Shown here piece after piece: positions 26,827 through 33,254 of a DNA stretch of 54,808 bases (positions are counted from its first letter, which is position 1; each line of letters begins with the position of its first letter). The position numbers and the translations under genes are program-made. Source of the DNA: Paenibacillus alvei DSM 29. GTDB lineage: Bacteria; Bacillota; Bacilli; Paenibacillales; Paenibacillaceae. Under the pieces are notes generated by a model. It saw nothing but the letters and a program-made list of their open reading frames with translations. It ran no database searches and had not been told where the DNA came from. The stretch covers positions 1 through 54,808 of the forward strand of contig NZ_AMBZ01000015.1 of assembly GCF_000293805.1 (NCBI RefSeq), written 5' to 3'.

Positions 26827-26838
26827 GTGATATATCAC
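26827..26838. promoter_or_regulatory. Perfect palindrome in divergent promoter region
   Basis: GTGATATATCAC lies between the divergent genes starting at 26798 (minus) and 26893 (plus). Promoter-like TTGTGA...TACAAT lies on the plus strand across it. It may be an operator for one or both promoters. Confidence 0.4.
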
Positions 26839-26892
26839 CTATCCCTATTACAATAGAGTTGTCCAGACACCATTGAAGGGAGGGTAACTTAT

Positions 26893-27549
26893 TTGAAACA
26901 TGATATTTTTGAAATGATTAATACGATTGATAGACTAAACCACAACTTAACGCCTACTTTGACAAGATTATTAGAACAACAAAACAGATTAAGAGAGAGT
27001 TTTAGACCTGCTACTTCAGCTTTGGCTACTGCTATGGAAGCCAATTATTTGGCAGCATCCAGATTCTCAGACGCTCTTCTTCCTGTAGCAAAGGAATGGG
27101 AAGCTGTTGCCGACTTCATTCGTGAACAAGATTATAGTCATCTTTTTATAAGTGACTCGTTATCTTCAAAACTAATGGATTTAATTGAATCAGTTGAAAC
27201 AGAAGTCCCTGGGGCCAAAGAAGAAATTTTTAGAAAGGCCGATATCAACGGTGTATCGATTCAAGCCAATGAGATTGATTTCCAAAAATTTTATCGCATT
27301 TTAGCTGTAGTTCTACCCTTGTTATTCGCTATCATGTCACACCACGATGCCGTAGCCAGCAGCGAACAGAGTAGGCAACAGCATCAGGAAATCACAAATC
27401 AATTCGATAAAAAATTTCAAGAGCTGTTTGAGTTAATTAAGTCCGTTGCTTCTAATCCAAAACCCGATCAATCTTCCGAGACAAAGATTCCCGAAGAGCA
27501 TTCATATCCTTCAAAAAATCCTTGTTCAACTGGTCGTATTGACGATTAA
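26893..27549 (+). CDS. Membrane-anchored hypothetical protein (lysogeny region cargo)
   Basis: 218 aa, TTG start after GGAGGG. Long helical N-domain, one hydrophobic segment (FYRILAVVLPLLFAIM, about residues 137-152) and a charged tail. It reads opposite to the surrounding early genes, suggesting expression in the lysogen. Its last 98 bp overlap, tail to tail, a second membrane-protein gene on the other strand. Superinfection exclusion or defence is possible but unproven. Confidence 0.55.
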   Translation: MKHDIFEMINTIDRLNHNLTPTLTRLLEQQNRLRESFRPATSALATAMEANYLAASRFSDALLPVAKEWEAVADFIREQDYSHLFISDSLSSKLMDLIESVETEVPGAKEEIFRKADINGVSIQANEIDFQKFYRILAVVLPLLFAIMSHHDAVASSEQSRQQHQEITNQFDKKFQELFELIKSVASNPKPDQSSETKIPEEHSYPSKNPCSTGRIDD

Positions 27550-27697
27550 GTTCTTCCCTTTGCTCAATCAGCTGTGCATACTGCTGGTTGAGCAACACTT
27601 GCCTCCCAACCGCCAATCCAAGAAATAACGTCAGAATACCTGATCCCACAATCGCAAAATTAGTTACATATTTTTGCCATGTTTTTCCTGACTTCAT
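27452..27697 (-). CDS. Small membrane protein, convergent overlap
   Basis: 81 aa, ATG with AAAGGGGGTATAAAC upstream. One transmembrane segment (FAIVGSGILTLFLGLAVG, about 14-31) and a coiled-coil tail (YAQLIEQREELNRQYDQL). The overlap with the plus-strand gene at 27452-27549 means their transcripts would be complementary there. Function unknown. Confidence 0.55.
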   Translation of the reverse strand: MKSGKTWQKYVTNFAIVGSGILTLFLGLAVGRQVLLNQQYAQLIEQREELNRQYDQLNKDFLKDMNALRESLSRKIDRVLD

Positions 27698-27778
27698 GTT
27701 TATACCCCCTTTCTTAATTGGCTATAGATCCTGTAATGATTCAACGCTTAATTCCAGGTTGGAAAATTGCCTTTGAGC

Positions 27779-27958
27779 TTAAAGATGCAAAAACTTTGAA
27801 CGATACTCCATAGTTCGGTACACAGCTTCTAAGGTTTCGTATGCCTCGGCGTATGAAACCTTAGCTTCCTTCAAAACTGAAATAATCTTTTCAACTAGCT
27901 CCTGATTTAGCTCTTCCGAAGCCCAATTCGGTTCTTTTGCAATCGGAAACCTTCTCAT
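27779..27958 (-). CDS. Small early protein
   Basis: 59 aa. ATG overlaps the upstream stop (AAATGA) with GGGGGAAGTAA just before. Starts MRRFPIAKEPNWASEELNQE and is helical. Function unknown. Supported by coupling and ribosome-binding site. Confidence 0.5.
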   Translation of the reverse strand: MRRFPIAKEPNWASEELNQELVEKIISVLKEAKVSYAEAYETLEAVYRTMEYRSKFLHL

Positions 27959-28197
27959 TTACTTCCCCCTCTCTTCATAATCTCTACCGATGCATACAGC
28001 CCCGCATGAATTGACCAGCCATATTCGTCGTGACTTTCCAAAATTCGTTTAAACGGCGCATGCTCAAACTTCCCTGCGTTCATGACTTCGATACGGTCTG
28101 TTCGGTTAAGTTCAATCATGCTGCCATCTTCACGCTGGATAGATACTTTTCCATCTTCAACTACTAATTGACCAGTGATAATCTCTGACTTGCTCAT
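27955..28197 (-). CDS. DUF5348-like hypothetical protein
   Basis: 80 aa, beta-rich: ITGQLVVEDGKVSIQRED, DRIEVMNAGKF, YGWSIHAGLYASVEI. The pattern resembles DUF5348 proteins found in phages and mobile elements, but the match is tentative. Early operon position, next after the Cro-like gene and two small genes. Confidence 0.45.
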   Translation of the reverse strand: MSKSEIITGQLVVEDGKVSIQREDGSMIELNRTDRIEVMNAGKFEHAPFKRILESHDEYGWSIHAGLYASVEIMKRGGSK

Positions 28198-28242
28198 GGT
28201 GGTTTATCTCCTTTCTATATGGCTTGTCCACCGCATCGGCTC

Positions 28243-28404
28243 CTAGGAGCCGACTTCAATCTTGTGGCGTGAACCTGTCACCATTTCAGCAATAGCCACC
28301 TTGCAACGATCTGGTAAATCAGTTGCAATTGGATCAATTTCAATTCGCTTACCTTCTGACATGACGTAATGTGCTACTACTTTTAAGACAACTCGTTTGC
28401 GCAT
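28243..28404 (-). CDS. Small hypothetical early protein
   Basis: 53 aa, ATG after GGGAGGCGGTGAA. Begins MRKRVVLKVVAHYVMSEGKR. It ends in GGCTCC at a palindrome (GGCTCCTAGGAGCC) overlapping its stop. Function unknown. Confidence 0.5.
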   Translation of the reverse strand: MRKRVVLKVVAHYVMSEGKRIEIDPIATDLPDRCKVAIAEMVTGSRHKIEVGS

Positions 28405-28452
28405 TTCACCGCCTCCCAGTGAATCATATGCTTGATAAGATGATGGACTACC

Positions 28453-28563
28453 CTATTTGGAACTCTGCAATTGTTCGACCGAACCAACAGCTTTAATTTC
28501 AAGGAAAATTTCTTTTATGAGTTGAGTTTTCTTTGCTTTTTTCTCCTGTTCTGTCAAGGTCAT
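28453..28563 (-). CDS. Very small early protein
   Basis: 36 aa, ATG after AAAGGAGCG. Charged helix (TEQEKKAKKTQLIKEIFLEI). It directly follows the Cro-like gene. Likely real because of the strong ribosome-binding site, but function is unknown. Confidence 0.4.
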   Translation of the reverse strand: MTLTEQEKKAKKTQLIKEIFLEIKAVGSVEQLQSSK

Positions 28564-28574
28564 CGCTCCTTTAA

Positions 28575-28592
28575 GTCGCCTAATTGTTGACT
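28575..28592. promoter_or_regulatory. Repressor operator copy at end of cro-like gene
   Basis: GTCGCCTAATTGTTGACT overlaps the 3' end of the Cro-like gene. It repeats the motif found at 28805-28822 with one change, so the repressor may also act here. Confidence 0.5.
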
Positions 28593-28777
28593 CACTCTGC
28601 AAAAAAAATCGTCCATTCGACGTTTAAAAAAGCAGCTATCCTTTTTGCCAAAGCAACAGAAGGCGGACGCTTTCCATTTTCGATATTACTATAATATTGT
28701 CGACTAATTCCAACACCATCAGCGATTTGCTGCTGGCATAGATTCATCTTTTTTCTTTGCGATTTAAGCGCCTCCAC
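28592..28777 (-). CDS. Cro-like XRE repressor
   Basis: 61 aa, GTG start after GGAGGGAGGTGGC. A single helix-turn-helix (LCQQQIADGVGISRQYYSN) with the GKRPPSVALAKRIA pattern of XRE family regulators. Divergent from the CI-like gene and flanked by shared operator sites, so it is the likely lytic-switch Cro of prophage 1. Confidence 0.8.
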   Translation of the reverse strand: MEALKSQRKKMNLCQQQIADGVGISRQYYSNIENGKRPPSVALAKRIAAFLNVEWTIFFAE

Positions 28778-28804
28778 CTAAGCCACCTCCCTCCATATAT
28801 TAAA

Positions 28805-28854
28805 GTCGCCTAAATGTTGACTCAATCATATATCAACATATAGGCGATGTCAAC
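28805..28854. promoter_or_regulatory. Lysis-lysogeny operators and early (cro-side) promoter
   Basis: GTCGCCTAAATGTTGACT at 28805-28822 and the inverted copy CAACATATAGGCGAT at 28834-28848. On the minus strand TTGACA (28848-28853)-17-TATGAT forms a strong promoter for the Cro-like gene, covered by the second site. CI-like binding here would silence the early operon. Confidence 0.65.
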
Positions 28855-28895
28855 CGTCATATTTCATTCTTTTTCGCCATTTTGTCAACTATATG

Positions 28896-28923
28896 TTTAC
28901 TTTTTAAAATAAGTGTGTATAAT
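28896..28923 (+). promoter_or_regulatory. Promoter of CI-like repressor
   Basis: TTTACT (28896)-16-TATAAT (28918) precedes the GGAGGAG ribosome-binding site of the repressor. A GTCAACTATATG sequence related to the operators overlaps the -35 box, suggesting autoregulation. Confidence 0.6.
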
Positions 28924-28945
28924 ATCATTCAGGAGGAGATAAATC

Positions 28946-29526
28946 GTGTACGGAAAAAATTGCAAGAACTAAGAAAGATTGAGGGTTGGACACAAGAAGA
29001 AGTGGCGAAGAAACTCGGTATAAGTAAACAGACGTATTCTCACTATGAAAACGAAAAAAGGCGTCCGAGCTTAAATACCATCAGAGAACTAGCTTCTGTA
29101 TACCAAGTAAATATTGATGATATATTTGCGGAAGAGAAAATTAGTGATTTGATTATGCTCCCTGTGGTGGGCAAGATTTGCTGCGGAGAAGGGGCGCTTG
29201 CGTACCAGGACATTGAAGGATACGAACCCACTCCAAAAGATTGGCTTAATGGCGGTGAATATTTTTACTTGAGAGCCAAAGGTGATTCTATGATTGGCGC
29301 CCGTATATTCGACGGTGACTTGCTCCTGATTAGAAGACAACCAGAAGTTGAAAATGGAGAAGTTGCAGCTGTTTTGATTGGTGACCAAGCTGTATTGAAA
29401 CGTGTTTATAAAAATGGCGATCAATTAGTATTGCAATCAGAGAACCCCAACTACCCACCGATTTTTGCCCCGCCATCTGACGCAATTGTTATTGGCAAGC
29501 TTAAAATGAATGTTATTAAATACTAA
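28946..29526 (+). CDS. CI/LexA-like phage repressor (frameshift at start in this sequence)
   Basis: The best start is the GTG at 28946, seven bases after AGGAGGAG, but it is in frame with the rest only if one A is added to the A6 run at 28954-28959 (then M-Y-G-K-K-L-Q-E-L), giving 193 aa. Helix-turn-helix WTQEEVAKKLGISKQTYSHY near the N-terminus; the C-terminal S24/LexA-type domain has KGDSMIGARIFDGDLLLIRR (Ser in GDSM) and VLKRVYKNGD (Lys), so RecA-stimulated self-cleavage is expected. Maintains lysogeny. Confidence 0.85.
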
Positions 29527-29538
29527 GGAGTGATCGTT

Positions 29539-30984
29539 TTGAGAGTAGCCGCATATATTCGAGTGTCTACAGATGAACAAGCTGACAAAGGTAACTCTCT
29601 CTCGGAACAACAAGAGCGGCTTATTTTGTATTGCAAAGGCATGTTGTGGAATGAGCCTGTAATGTATATAGACGATGGATATAGCGCCAAAGACTTGAAA
29701 CGACCTGCAATTCAAAGACTGTTGAACGATGTTCGGCAGAATAAATATGATGTTGTTGTAACTTCAAAACTCGATAGATTTTGCCGTAATCTCTTGGACT
29801 TACTCCAATCAATAAAATTATTGGAGCAACATGATTGTAGTTTTGTGTCAGCTAGTGAGCGCCTCGACACAACTTCCGGTCCTGTTGGCAAAATGGTCAT
29901 GCAGCAACTTGGCTCTTTCGCTGAATTCGAGCGAGCTCGTATAAGTGAGCGCGTGAAGGATAACATGCTTCCTCTTGCAAAAAAAACAAGCAAAGCTTTA
30001 ACTAGGCCGTGTTATGGCCTTGATGTCGTAAATGGTTACTATGAAATTAATAAGTCTGAGGCTGAATTCGCTAACCTTATGTTTGACTTAGGAGAGGATG
30101 GATACGGCCATCGAAAAATTGCACAGATATTAAATGAGCGCGGCTCCAGAACAAAGAAAGGTTATCTTTGGGATCAGACCAGTGTTAAGCGTTTAATGCA
30201 AAACCCTGCACTGGCAGGAATGAAAATTTATAATAAGCGAATGAATAGAGATGGAAAAACTGTAATTCGTCCGATGAGTGAGTGGGTAATAAGAGAAAAT
30301 AATCACCCTGCTGTAATTCAACTTGAACGATTCCTTAGAGTAAACGAAATAATGAAATACCGTTCAAAAGCACATAAGCATGCCGATAGTGAAACATATT
30401 TATTAACTGGCGTTTTAAAATGTAGGCATTGCGGTCGAAATATGAAGGGTTCTACAAGCAGACACAAAACAAAATATGGCAAGTACACTTACTATAGATA
30501 CATTTGTGCATCTTATGTTTCAGGATACGGCTGCTTCTACCATGCTGTACACCGTGACGATATTGAGAATTTGATAATTAAAGAAATACAAATGTTGGGT
30601 CAAAAATCAAATGCCGAGATTAAGGTTGCTTCCCCAAAAAACCAACATGATAAAGTTCGCGATCTCGAAAATCAACTCGCTAAAATAAGCAAGAAAATGC
30701 AAAAGCAAATCGAAGCGTATGAAAATGAACTAATTTCAGCCGAAGATTTGAAGCTTGCAAGGCAACGCGTCGAATCCGAGAGAGAGGATATAAGCACTCG
30801 CTTGTCCAAACTTAAAGAGGAAAAACCCAATTCACAAAACATTGTTAAACATGCCAATAACCTCATGAACGATATCACTGGGATAGATCGTATCAAGGCA
30901 AAAAATGCAATTCGCTCACTTATTGCACAAATTGAAATCGAGAATGGTGAGTCGATCAGCATTACATGGAATAGTTGTGTCTAA
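29539..30984 (+). CDS. Large serine integrase of prophage 1
   Basis: About 481 aa from the TTG at 29539, eight bases after AAGGAG. Resolvase domain with YIRVSTDEQ (catalytic Ser10, Arg8), KLDRFCRN (77-84) and QQLGSFAEFERARISERV; recombinase domain; zinc ribbon CRHCGRNMKG with a second pair CASYVSGYGC; then a coiled coil (DLENQLAKISKKMQKQI). It joins phage and host DNA at short att sites. It ends 9 bp before cotJC sequence, so it sits at the prophage edge like SpoIVCA and other sporulation-linked recombinases. Confidence 0.92.
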   Translation: MRVAAYIRVSTDEQADKGNSLSEQQERLILYCKGMLWNEPVMYIDDGYSAKDLKRPAIQRLLNDVRQNKYDVVVTSKLDRFCRNLLDLLQSIKLLEQHDCSFVSASERLDTTSGPVGKMVMQQLGSFAEFERARISERVKDNMLPLAKKTSKALTRPCYGLDVVNGYYEINKSEAEFANLMFDLGEDGYGHRKIAQILNERGSRTKKGYLWDQTSVKRLMQNPALAGMKIYNKRMNRDGKTVIRPMSEWVIRENNHPAVIQLERFLRVNEIMKYRSKAHKHADSETYLLTGVLKCRHCGRNMKGSTSRHKTKYGKYTYYRYICASYVSGYGCFYHAVHRDDIENLIIKEIQMLGQKSNAEIKVASPKNQHDKVRDLENQLAKISKKMQKQIEAYENELISAEDLKLARQRVESEREDISTRLSKLKEEKPNSQNIVKHANNLMNDITGIDRIKAKNAIRSLIAQIEIENGESISITWNSCV

Positions 30985-31002
30985 GTATACAATAGGTTCT
31001 CC
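30985..31002. other. Prophage 1/cotJC junction (att site)
   Basis: cotJC homology on the minus strand (codons for KGEP, 30994-31002 and rightward) stops here; to the left the reading frame runs antisense into the integrase gene. The junction AATAGGTTCTCC is directly downstream of the integrase stop, as for serine-integrase att sites. The exact crossover dinucleotide cannot be fixed without the other end. Confidence 0.75.
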
Positions 31003-31188
31003 CTTGGCCTGTATGTAGGTGGCCGTCCATGGGTCCCCCGCAGCATTGCTATAGAACAACGCTTTCTCATGCGCTACAAAATGAGGTCCTAGCCCTGCCT
31101 CCTCCAACTGCTGCGGCGTCGCATCCTTCGTCAGCTTATGCACCATTGTGGCAATCATTTCGAGATGGGCGAATTCTTTAGAACCAAT
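30994..31188 (-). pseudogene. cotJC: Internal fragment of cotJC (spore-coat manganese catalase)
   Basis: 65 codons reading IGSKEFAHLEMIATMVHKL, KDATPQQLEEAGLGPH and NAAGDPWTATYIQAKGEP. This is the central part of CotJC (about residues 60-125 of a roughly 190-aa protein, from memory of the family), including the FAHLEM segment with Glu/His metal ligands. Both ends stop abruptly at phage DNA. The N-terminal part would lie beyond the right prophage and the C-terminal part beyond the left one. CotJC is made in the mother cell and is part of the spore coat. As it stands it cannot make a working enzyme. Confidence 0.88.
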
Positions 31189-31195
31189 ATGTTAT
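31183..31195. other. cotJC/prophage 2 junction (att site)
   Basis: cotJC homology (IG codons at 31183-31188, minus strand) ends at ACCAAT; the next codons (CAT, then TAA in frame) no longer match the family. To the right the DNA is phage-like. The core is probably within ATTGGTTC on the minus strand. Confidence 0.6.
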
Positions 31196-31213
31196 CAGTG
31201 ATTAAAATATATT

Positions 31214-31264
31214 AAAACCCGTCCCTGTCGCTATACTGGATTCACCTAACAGGGGCGGGTTTTC
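31214..31264. terminator. Bidirectional terminator at left end of prophage 2
   Basis: AAAACCCG-T-CCCTGT ... ACAGGG-G-CGGGTTTT forms a long stem with A/T runs on both sides. It insulates prophage 2 from cotJC and prophage 1. Confidence 0.75.
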
Positions 31265-31267
31265 TTA

Positions 31268-31531
31268 TCATTTACATAATTGATTATGTTCTAGGCATTC
31301 CCATTCAATAGCGTCTTTAAAAGCGATTTTATACACATACCCCACAAAGTCTAAGAGTTCGTTGAGTTTTTCTTCGATCTCCAACATACACGAACCCACA
31401 TCTTTGTTTACATAGTCGAACTCCTGATAATAAATCGTCAATTTTGTGTAGAATTCTTTATTATCTTTATAGAGTTTGTCTTGTAATTCTTGAATTCTTA
31501 GTTTCATGAATGTTTCCGAATTTTGCTTCAT
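31268..31531 (-). CDS. Hypothetical protein at left end of prophage 2
   Basis: 87 aa from ATG at 31531 after AAGGAGATGACATAT. Helical, with MKLRIQELQDKLYKDNKEFY and a C-terminal WECLEHNQLCK. It precedes the terminal terminator, so it is a separate transcription unit. Function unknown; morons at prophage ends are often expressed in the lysogen. Confidence 0.5.
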   Translation of the reverse strand: MKQNSETFMKLRIQELQDKLYKDNKEFYTKLTIYYQEFDYVNKDVGSCMLEIEEKLNELLDFVGYVYKIAFKDAIEWECLEHNQLCK

Positions 31532-31609
31532 ATATGTCATCTCCTTATAGGAATATATTAGTATATTCTCATGGTTAATAATACCTGTAATTAATGACAA
31601 TTAATGTAT

Positions 31610-31654
31610 GCTCATATATTCATATATATGTGTATAAGCTCATATATTCATATA
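31610..31654. repeat. 17-bp direct repeats in promoter region
   Basis: GCTCATATATTCATATA at 31610-31626 and 31638-31654, 28 bp apart, upstream of the 31268-31531 gene. Likely a regulator binding site; the 31532-31772 stretch otherwise holds AT-rich sequence and a nested hairpin (TGAACTA/TAGTTCA inside GCCCC/GGGGC, about 31697-31770). Confidence 0.45.
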
Positions 31655-31772
31655 CAATATTACTTCCCCATTTGAGACATTATTTAAATAGGAAAAGCCC
31701 CAAAAATAATGAACTACACCTCCAATGTTAGTTCATATCTGACAAATGGATTGCGGTTCGTAATTCGGGGCA

Positions 31773-31948
31773 TTAACGTTTAGATTCCGGTATCATATTG
31801 TCATACACTGGCTTGTTGCATTTGACACATTTGGTACACCCCATTATCCAGCGCCCACGCATTGCAGCCATGCAGCCACATAAGTATGGCGGTTGGTCTG
31901 CTTTCTTGCTGGTTGTTGATTCGGCAGCATCTCTCTTCAGTCTTTCAT
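31773..31948 (-). CDS. Small zinc-finger protein under LexA-like boxes (frameshift in this sequence)
   Basis: AAGGAGG precedes an ATG at 31946-31948, but that frame stops after three codons unless one A is added to the AAA run at 31943-31945; then it reads MKRLKRDAAESTTSKKADQ and continues to 31773 (58 aa). Cysteines CGC and CTKCVKC suggest zinc binding. It lies downstream of two GAAC-N4-GTT(C/T) boxes, so it may be DNA-damage induced. Function unknown. Confidence 0.5.
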
Positions 31949-31968
31949 ATATCCTCCTTAATAAAACG

Positions 31969-32012
31969 GAACATTTGTTCTTATTATAATGCGAACATTT
32001 GTTTTGCTTCAA
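31969..32012 (-). promoter_or_regulatory. Promoter with two LexA/DinR-like boxes
   Basis: GAACATTTGTTC (31969-31980) and GAACATTTGTTT (31993-32004). On the minus strand TTGAAG (32007-32012)-18-TATAAT (31983-31988) places one box between -35 and -10 and the other at the start site. This is close to the Bacillus SOS box form CGAAC-N4-GTTCG. Confidence 0.55.
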
Positions 32013-32042
32013 GGCCAAAAAATAACCTGCCAATATGACAGG

Positions 32043-32252
32043 TTACTCTTCAACCAATATTAATAACTCGTTAATGTCACAATCGAAATAATCACATAGC
32101 TTGTCCAAAAGATCCCGAGGGAACTGTTTCAAATCATCATTGTACATTTGGCGTACCGTCTCATAGCGATAATCTATGTCACGAGCTAATTGCCGTATTT
32201 TAATTCCTCTGGAATCGGCCATTTGTTTTAAATTGGATCGAACATGCTTCAT
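32043..32252 (-). CDS. XRE-family repressor (Cro/CI type)
   Basis: 69 aa from ATG at 32252 after AGAGGTGG. One helix-turn-helix (IKIRQLARDIDYRYETVRQM) and a C-terminal FDCDINELLILVEE typical of short XRE regulators. Three operators surround its promoter, and it diverges from a cluster of tiny membrane peptides, which it probably represses. Confidence 0.8.
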   Translation of the reverse strand: MKHVRSNLKQMADSRGIKIRQLARDIDYRYETVRQMYNDDLKQFPRDLLDKLCDYFDCDINELLILVEE

Positions 32253-32280
32253 CAATACCACCTCTTAATCAATATATTAC

Positions 32281-32364
32281 GGCACTAAAAAAGTGTCAAA
32301 TTATTGTTGACTCGAAAATAGTGTCATGATATATTATAGATGTGGATGACACGAATTTAGTGTC
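32281..32364. promoter_or_regulatory. Three 17-bp operators and divergent promoters
   Basis: GGCACTAAAAAAGTGTC (32281-32297), GACTCGAAAATAGTGTC (32309-32325) and GACACGAATTTAGTGTC (32348-32364) share GRCWC-N7-GTGTC. Minus promoter TTGACA (32294-32299)-17-TATATT faces the XRE gene and overlaps the first site. Plus promoter TTGACT (32307)-TATATT faces the mini-peptides and overlaps the second. Confidence 0.7.
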
Positions 32365-32388
32365 GGAAGCAGATTGGAGGTGAAGGGC

Positions 32389-32472
32389 GTGAAAGATACG
32401 GTGCAACTTATTACGGCCATCATCCAGTGTGTCACCGCATTCATCTTGTTTCGTAATAGCCGTAAAAAGTAA
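32389..32472 (+). CDS. Mini membrane peptide 1 (27 aa)
   Basis: GTG start after GGAGGTGAAGGGC. A single hydrophobic helix (VQLITAIIQCVTAFILF) with a basic tail RNSRKK. The layout resembles holin-like toxins of Gram-positive phages and type I toxins. First of three tiny peptides downstream of the operator region. Followed by a long hairpin at 32475-32510. Confidence 0.5.
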   Translation: MKDTVQLITAIIQCVTAFILFRNSRKK

Positions 32473-32512
32473 AAGGTACTTAACTTTGCGGGCTGCGCAT
32501 AGTAAGTACCTG

Positions 32513-32536
32513 GGAGGTCGCCTGCCTGCGGCCTCC
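32513..32536. repeat. GC-rich hairpin between mini-peptide genes
   Basis: GGAGG-T-CGC-CTGCCT-GCG-G-CCTCC can fold into a stable stem. With the GGTACTTA...TAAGTACC hairpin at 32475-32510 it gives a structured segment between peptides 1 and 2 that could control translation or RNA processing. Confidence 0.4.
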
Positions 32537-32599
32537 TTCACCAAAATCTTATCACGACCTTCACCACATTTTCAAGGTATGAAGGAGGATGGACAAGCT

Positions 32600-32686
32600 A
32601 TGAATTTCATCGTCTGGGTACTCATCGTTGGGACATTGATTCTTAGTATCGCCGGGCTGATTAGGGCCCAACGTAACCGTAGGTAA
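32600..32686 (+). CDS. Mini membrane peptide 2 (28 aa)
   Basis: ATG after AAGGAGGATGGACAAGCT. One transmembrane helix (FIVWVLIVGTLILSIAGLI) with an Arg-rich tail AQRNRR. Same orientation and style as peptides 1 and 3. Confidence 0.5.
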   Translation: MNFIVWVLIVGTLILSIAGLIRAQRNRR

Positions 32687-32707
32687 ATATCCTAAGGAGG
32701 TTTTACC

Positions 32708-32803
32708 GTGGACAAGAAGGAAGTAAGTGATATCACAATAACATTCCAGTTCGTGAATACAATGCTTAGTGTCGTAATTCTTTTGGTACTTCTCTGCAAA
32801 TGA
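32708..32803 (+). CDS. Mini membrane peptide 3 (31 aa)
   Basis: GTG start after AAGGAGGTTTTACC. Polar start (MDKKEVSDITITF), then a hydrophobic helix (NTMLSVVILLVLLCK). A UUCG tetraloop hairpin GGGGCTTCGGCCCC follows at 32810-32823. Confidence 0.5.
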   Translation: MDKKEVSDITITFQFVNTMLSVVILLVLLCK

Positions 32804-32883
32804 CGTCGAGGGGCTTCGGCCCCATACACGAAACCTAGTAGTAATATATACTGTAAACAGATCAGTTCGAAGGAGTGTAGGAA

Positions 32884-33177
32884 ATGAAAATTGATGTTTA
32901 TGAGGAACGTTTTGGAAGCAAGTTGGTTGCTATGTTGGTGGCAGACGATGGATCAAAACGTGAATTGGTAAGATCAGAAATAGGCAATGATGATCTGCTG
33001 AATAGAATTGAGGCTATGAATTTATCACATCTGACAGTTACATTTCATTGGGCGGCTGATAAGTGTAAGGTGTGTGACGGTACTAAATCGTATGAGCTGG
33101 AACAAGGCGGGATTGTTACTCCTGTATCCTGCACTTATTGTGACGATGATGGTAATTGGTTGGCGATAGGAGAGTAA
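32884..33177 (+). CDS. Hypothetical protein with one zinc-binding site
   Basis: 97 aa, ATG after GAAGGAGTGTAGGAA. CKVCDGTK and CTYCDDDG near the C-terminus form a likely zinc ribbon. Same strand as the mini-peptides and ended by the terminator at 33181-33224, so it may be the last gene of that operon. Function unknown. Confidence 0.6.
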   Translation: MKIDVYEERFGSKLVAMLVADDGSKRELVRSEIGNDDLLNRIEAMNLSHLTVTFHWAADKCKVCDGTKSYELEQGGIVTPVSCTYCDDDGNWLAIGE

Positions 33178-33180
33178 CCA

Positions 33181-33224
33181 AACACGAGCTGCAGGGATGC
33201 CCTCCCATACAGCTCGTGTTTTTG
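33181..33224 (+). terminator. Intrinsic terminator
   Basis: ACACGAGCTG ... CAGCTCGTGT stem followed by TTTTTG, ending the plus-strand unit and facing the convergent lysis cassette. Confidence 0.8.
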
Positions 33225-33254
33225 TGTGGGCAAGCCCAACACATTTCCAGTATA

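Noticed and set aside
28882..28945. Longer N-terminus for the CI-like repressor starting at the ATG at 28882
   Set aside because: This would place the promoter -10 and the strong GGAGGAG site inside the coding region; the family start matches the corrected GTG at 28946.
30990..31190. GGTTCT present near both cotJC junctions as a shared att core
   Set aside because: It occurs in opposite orientations at the two junctions and is only six bases, so it may be chance; the two sites encode different parts of CotJC.
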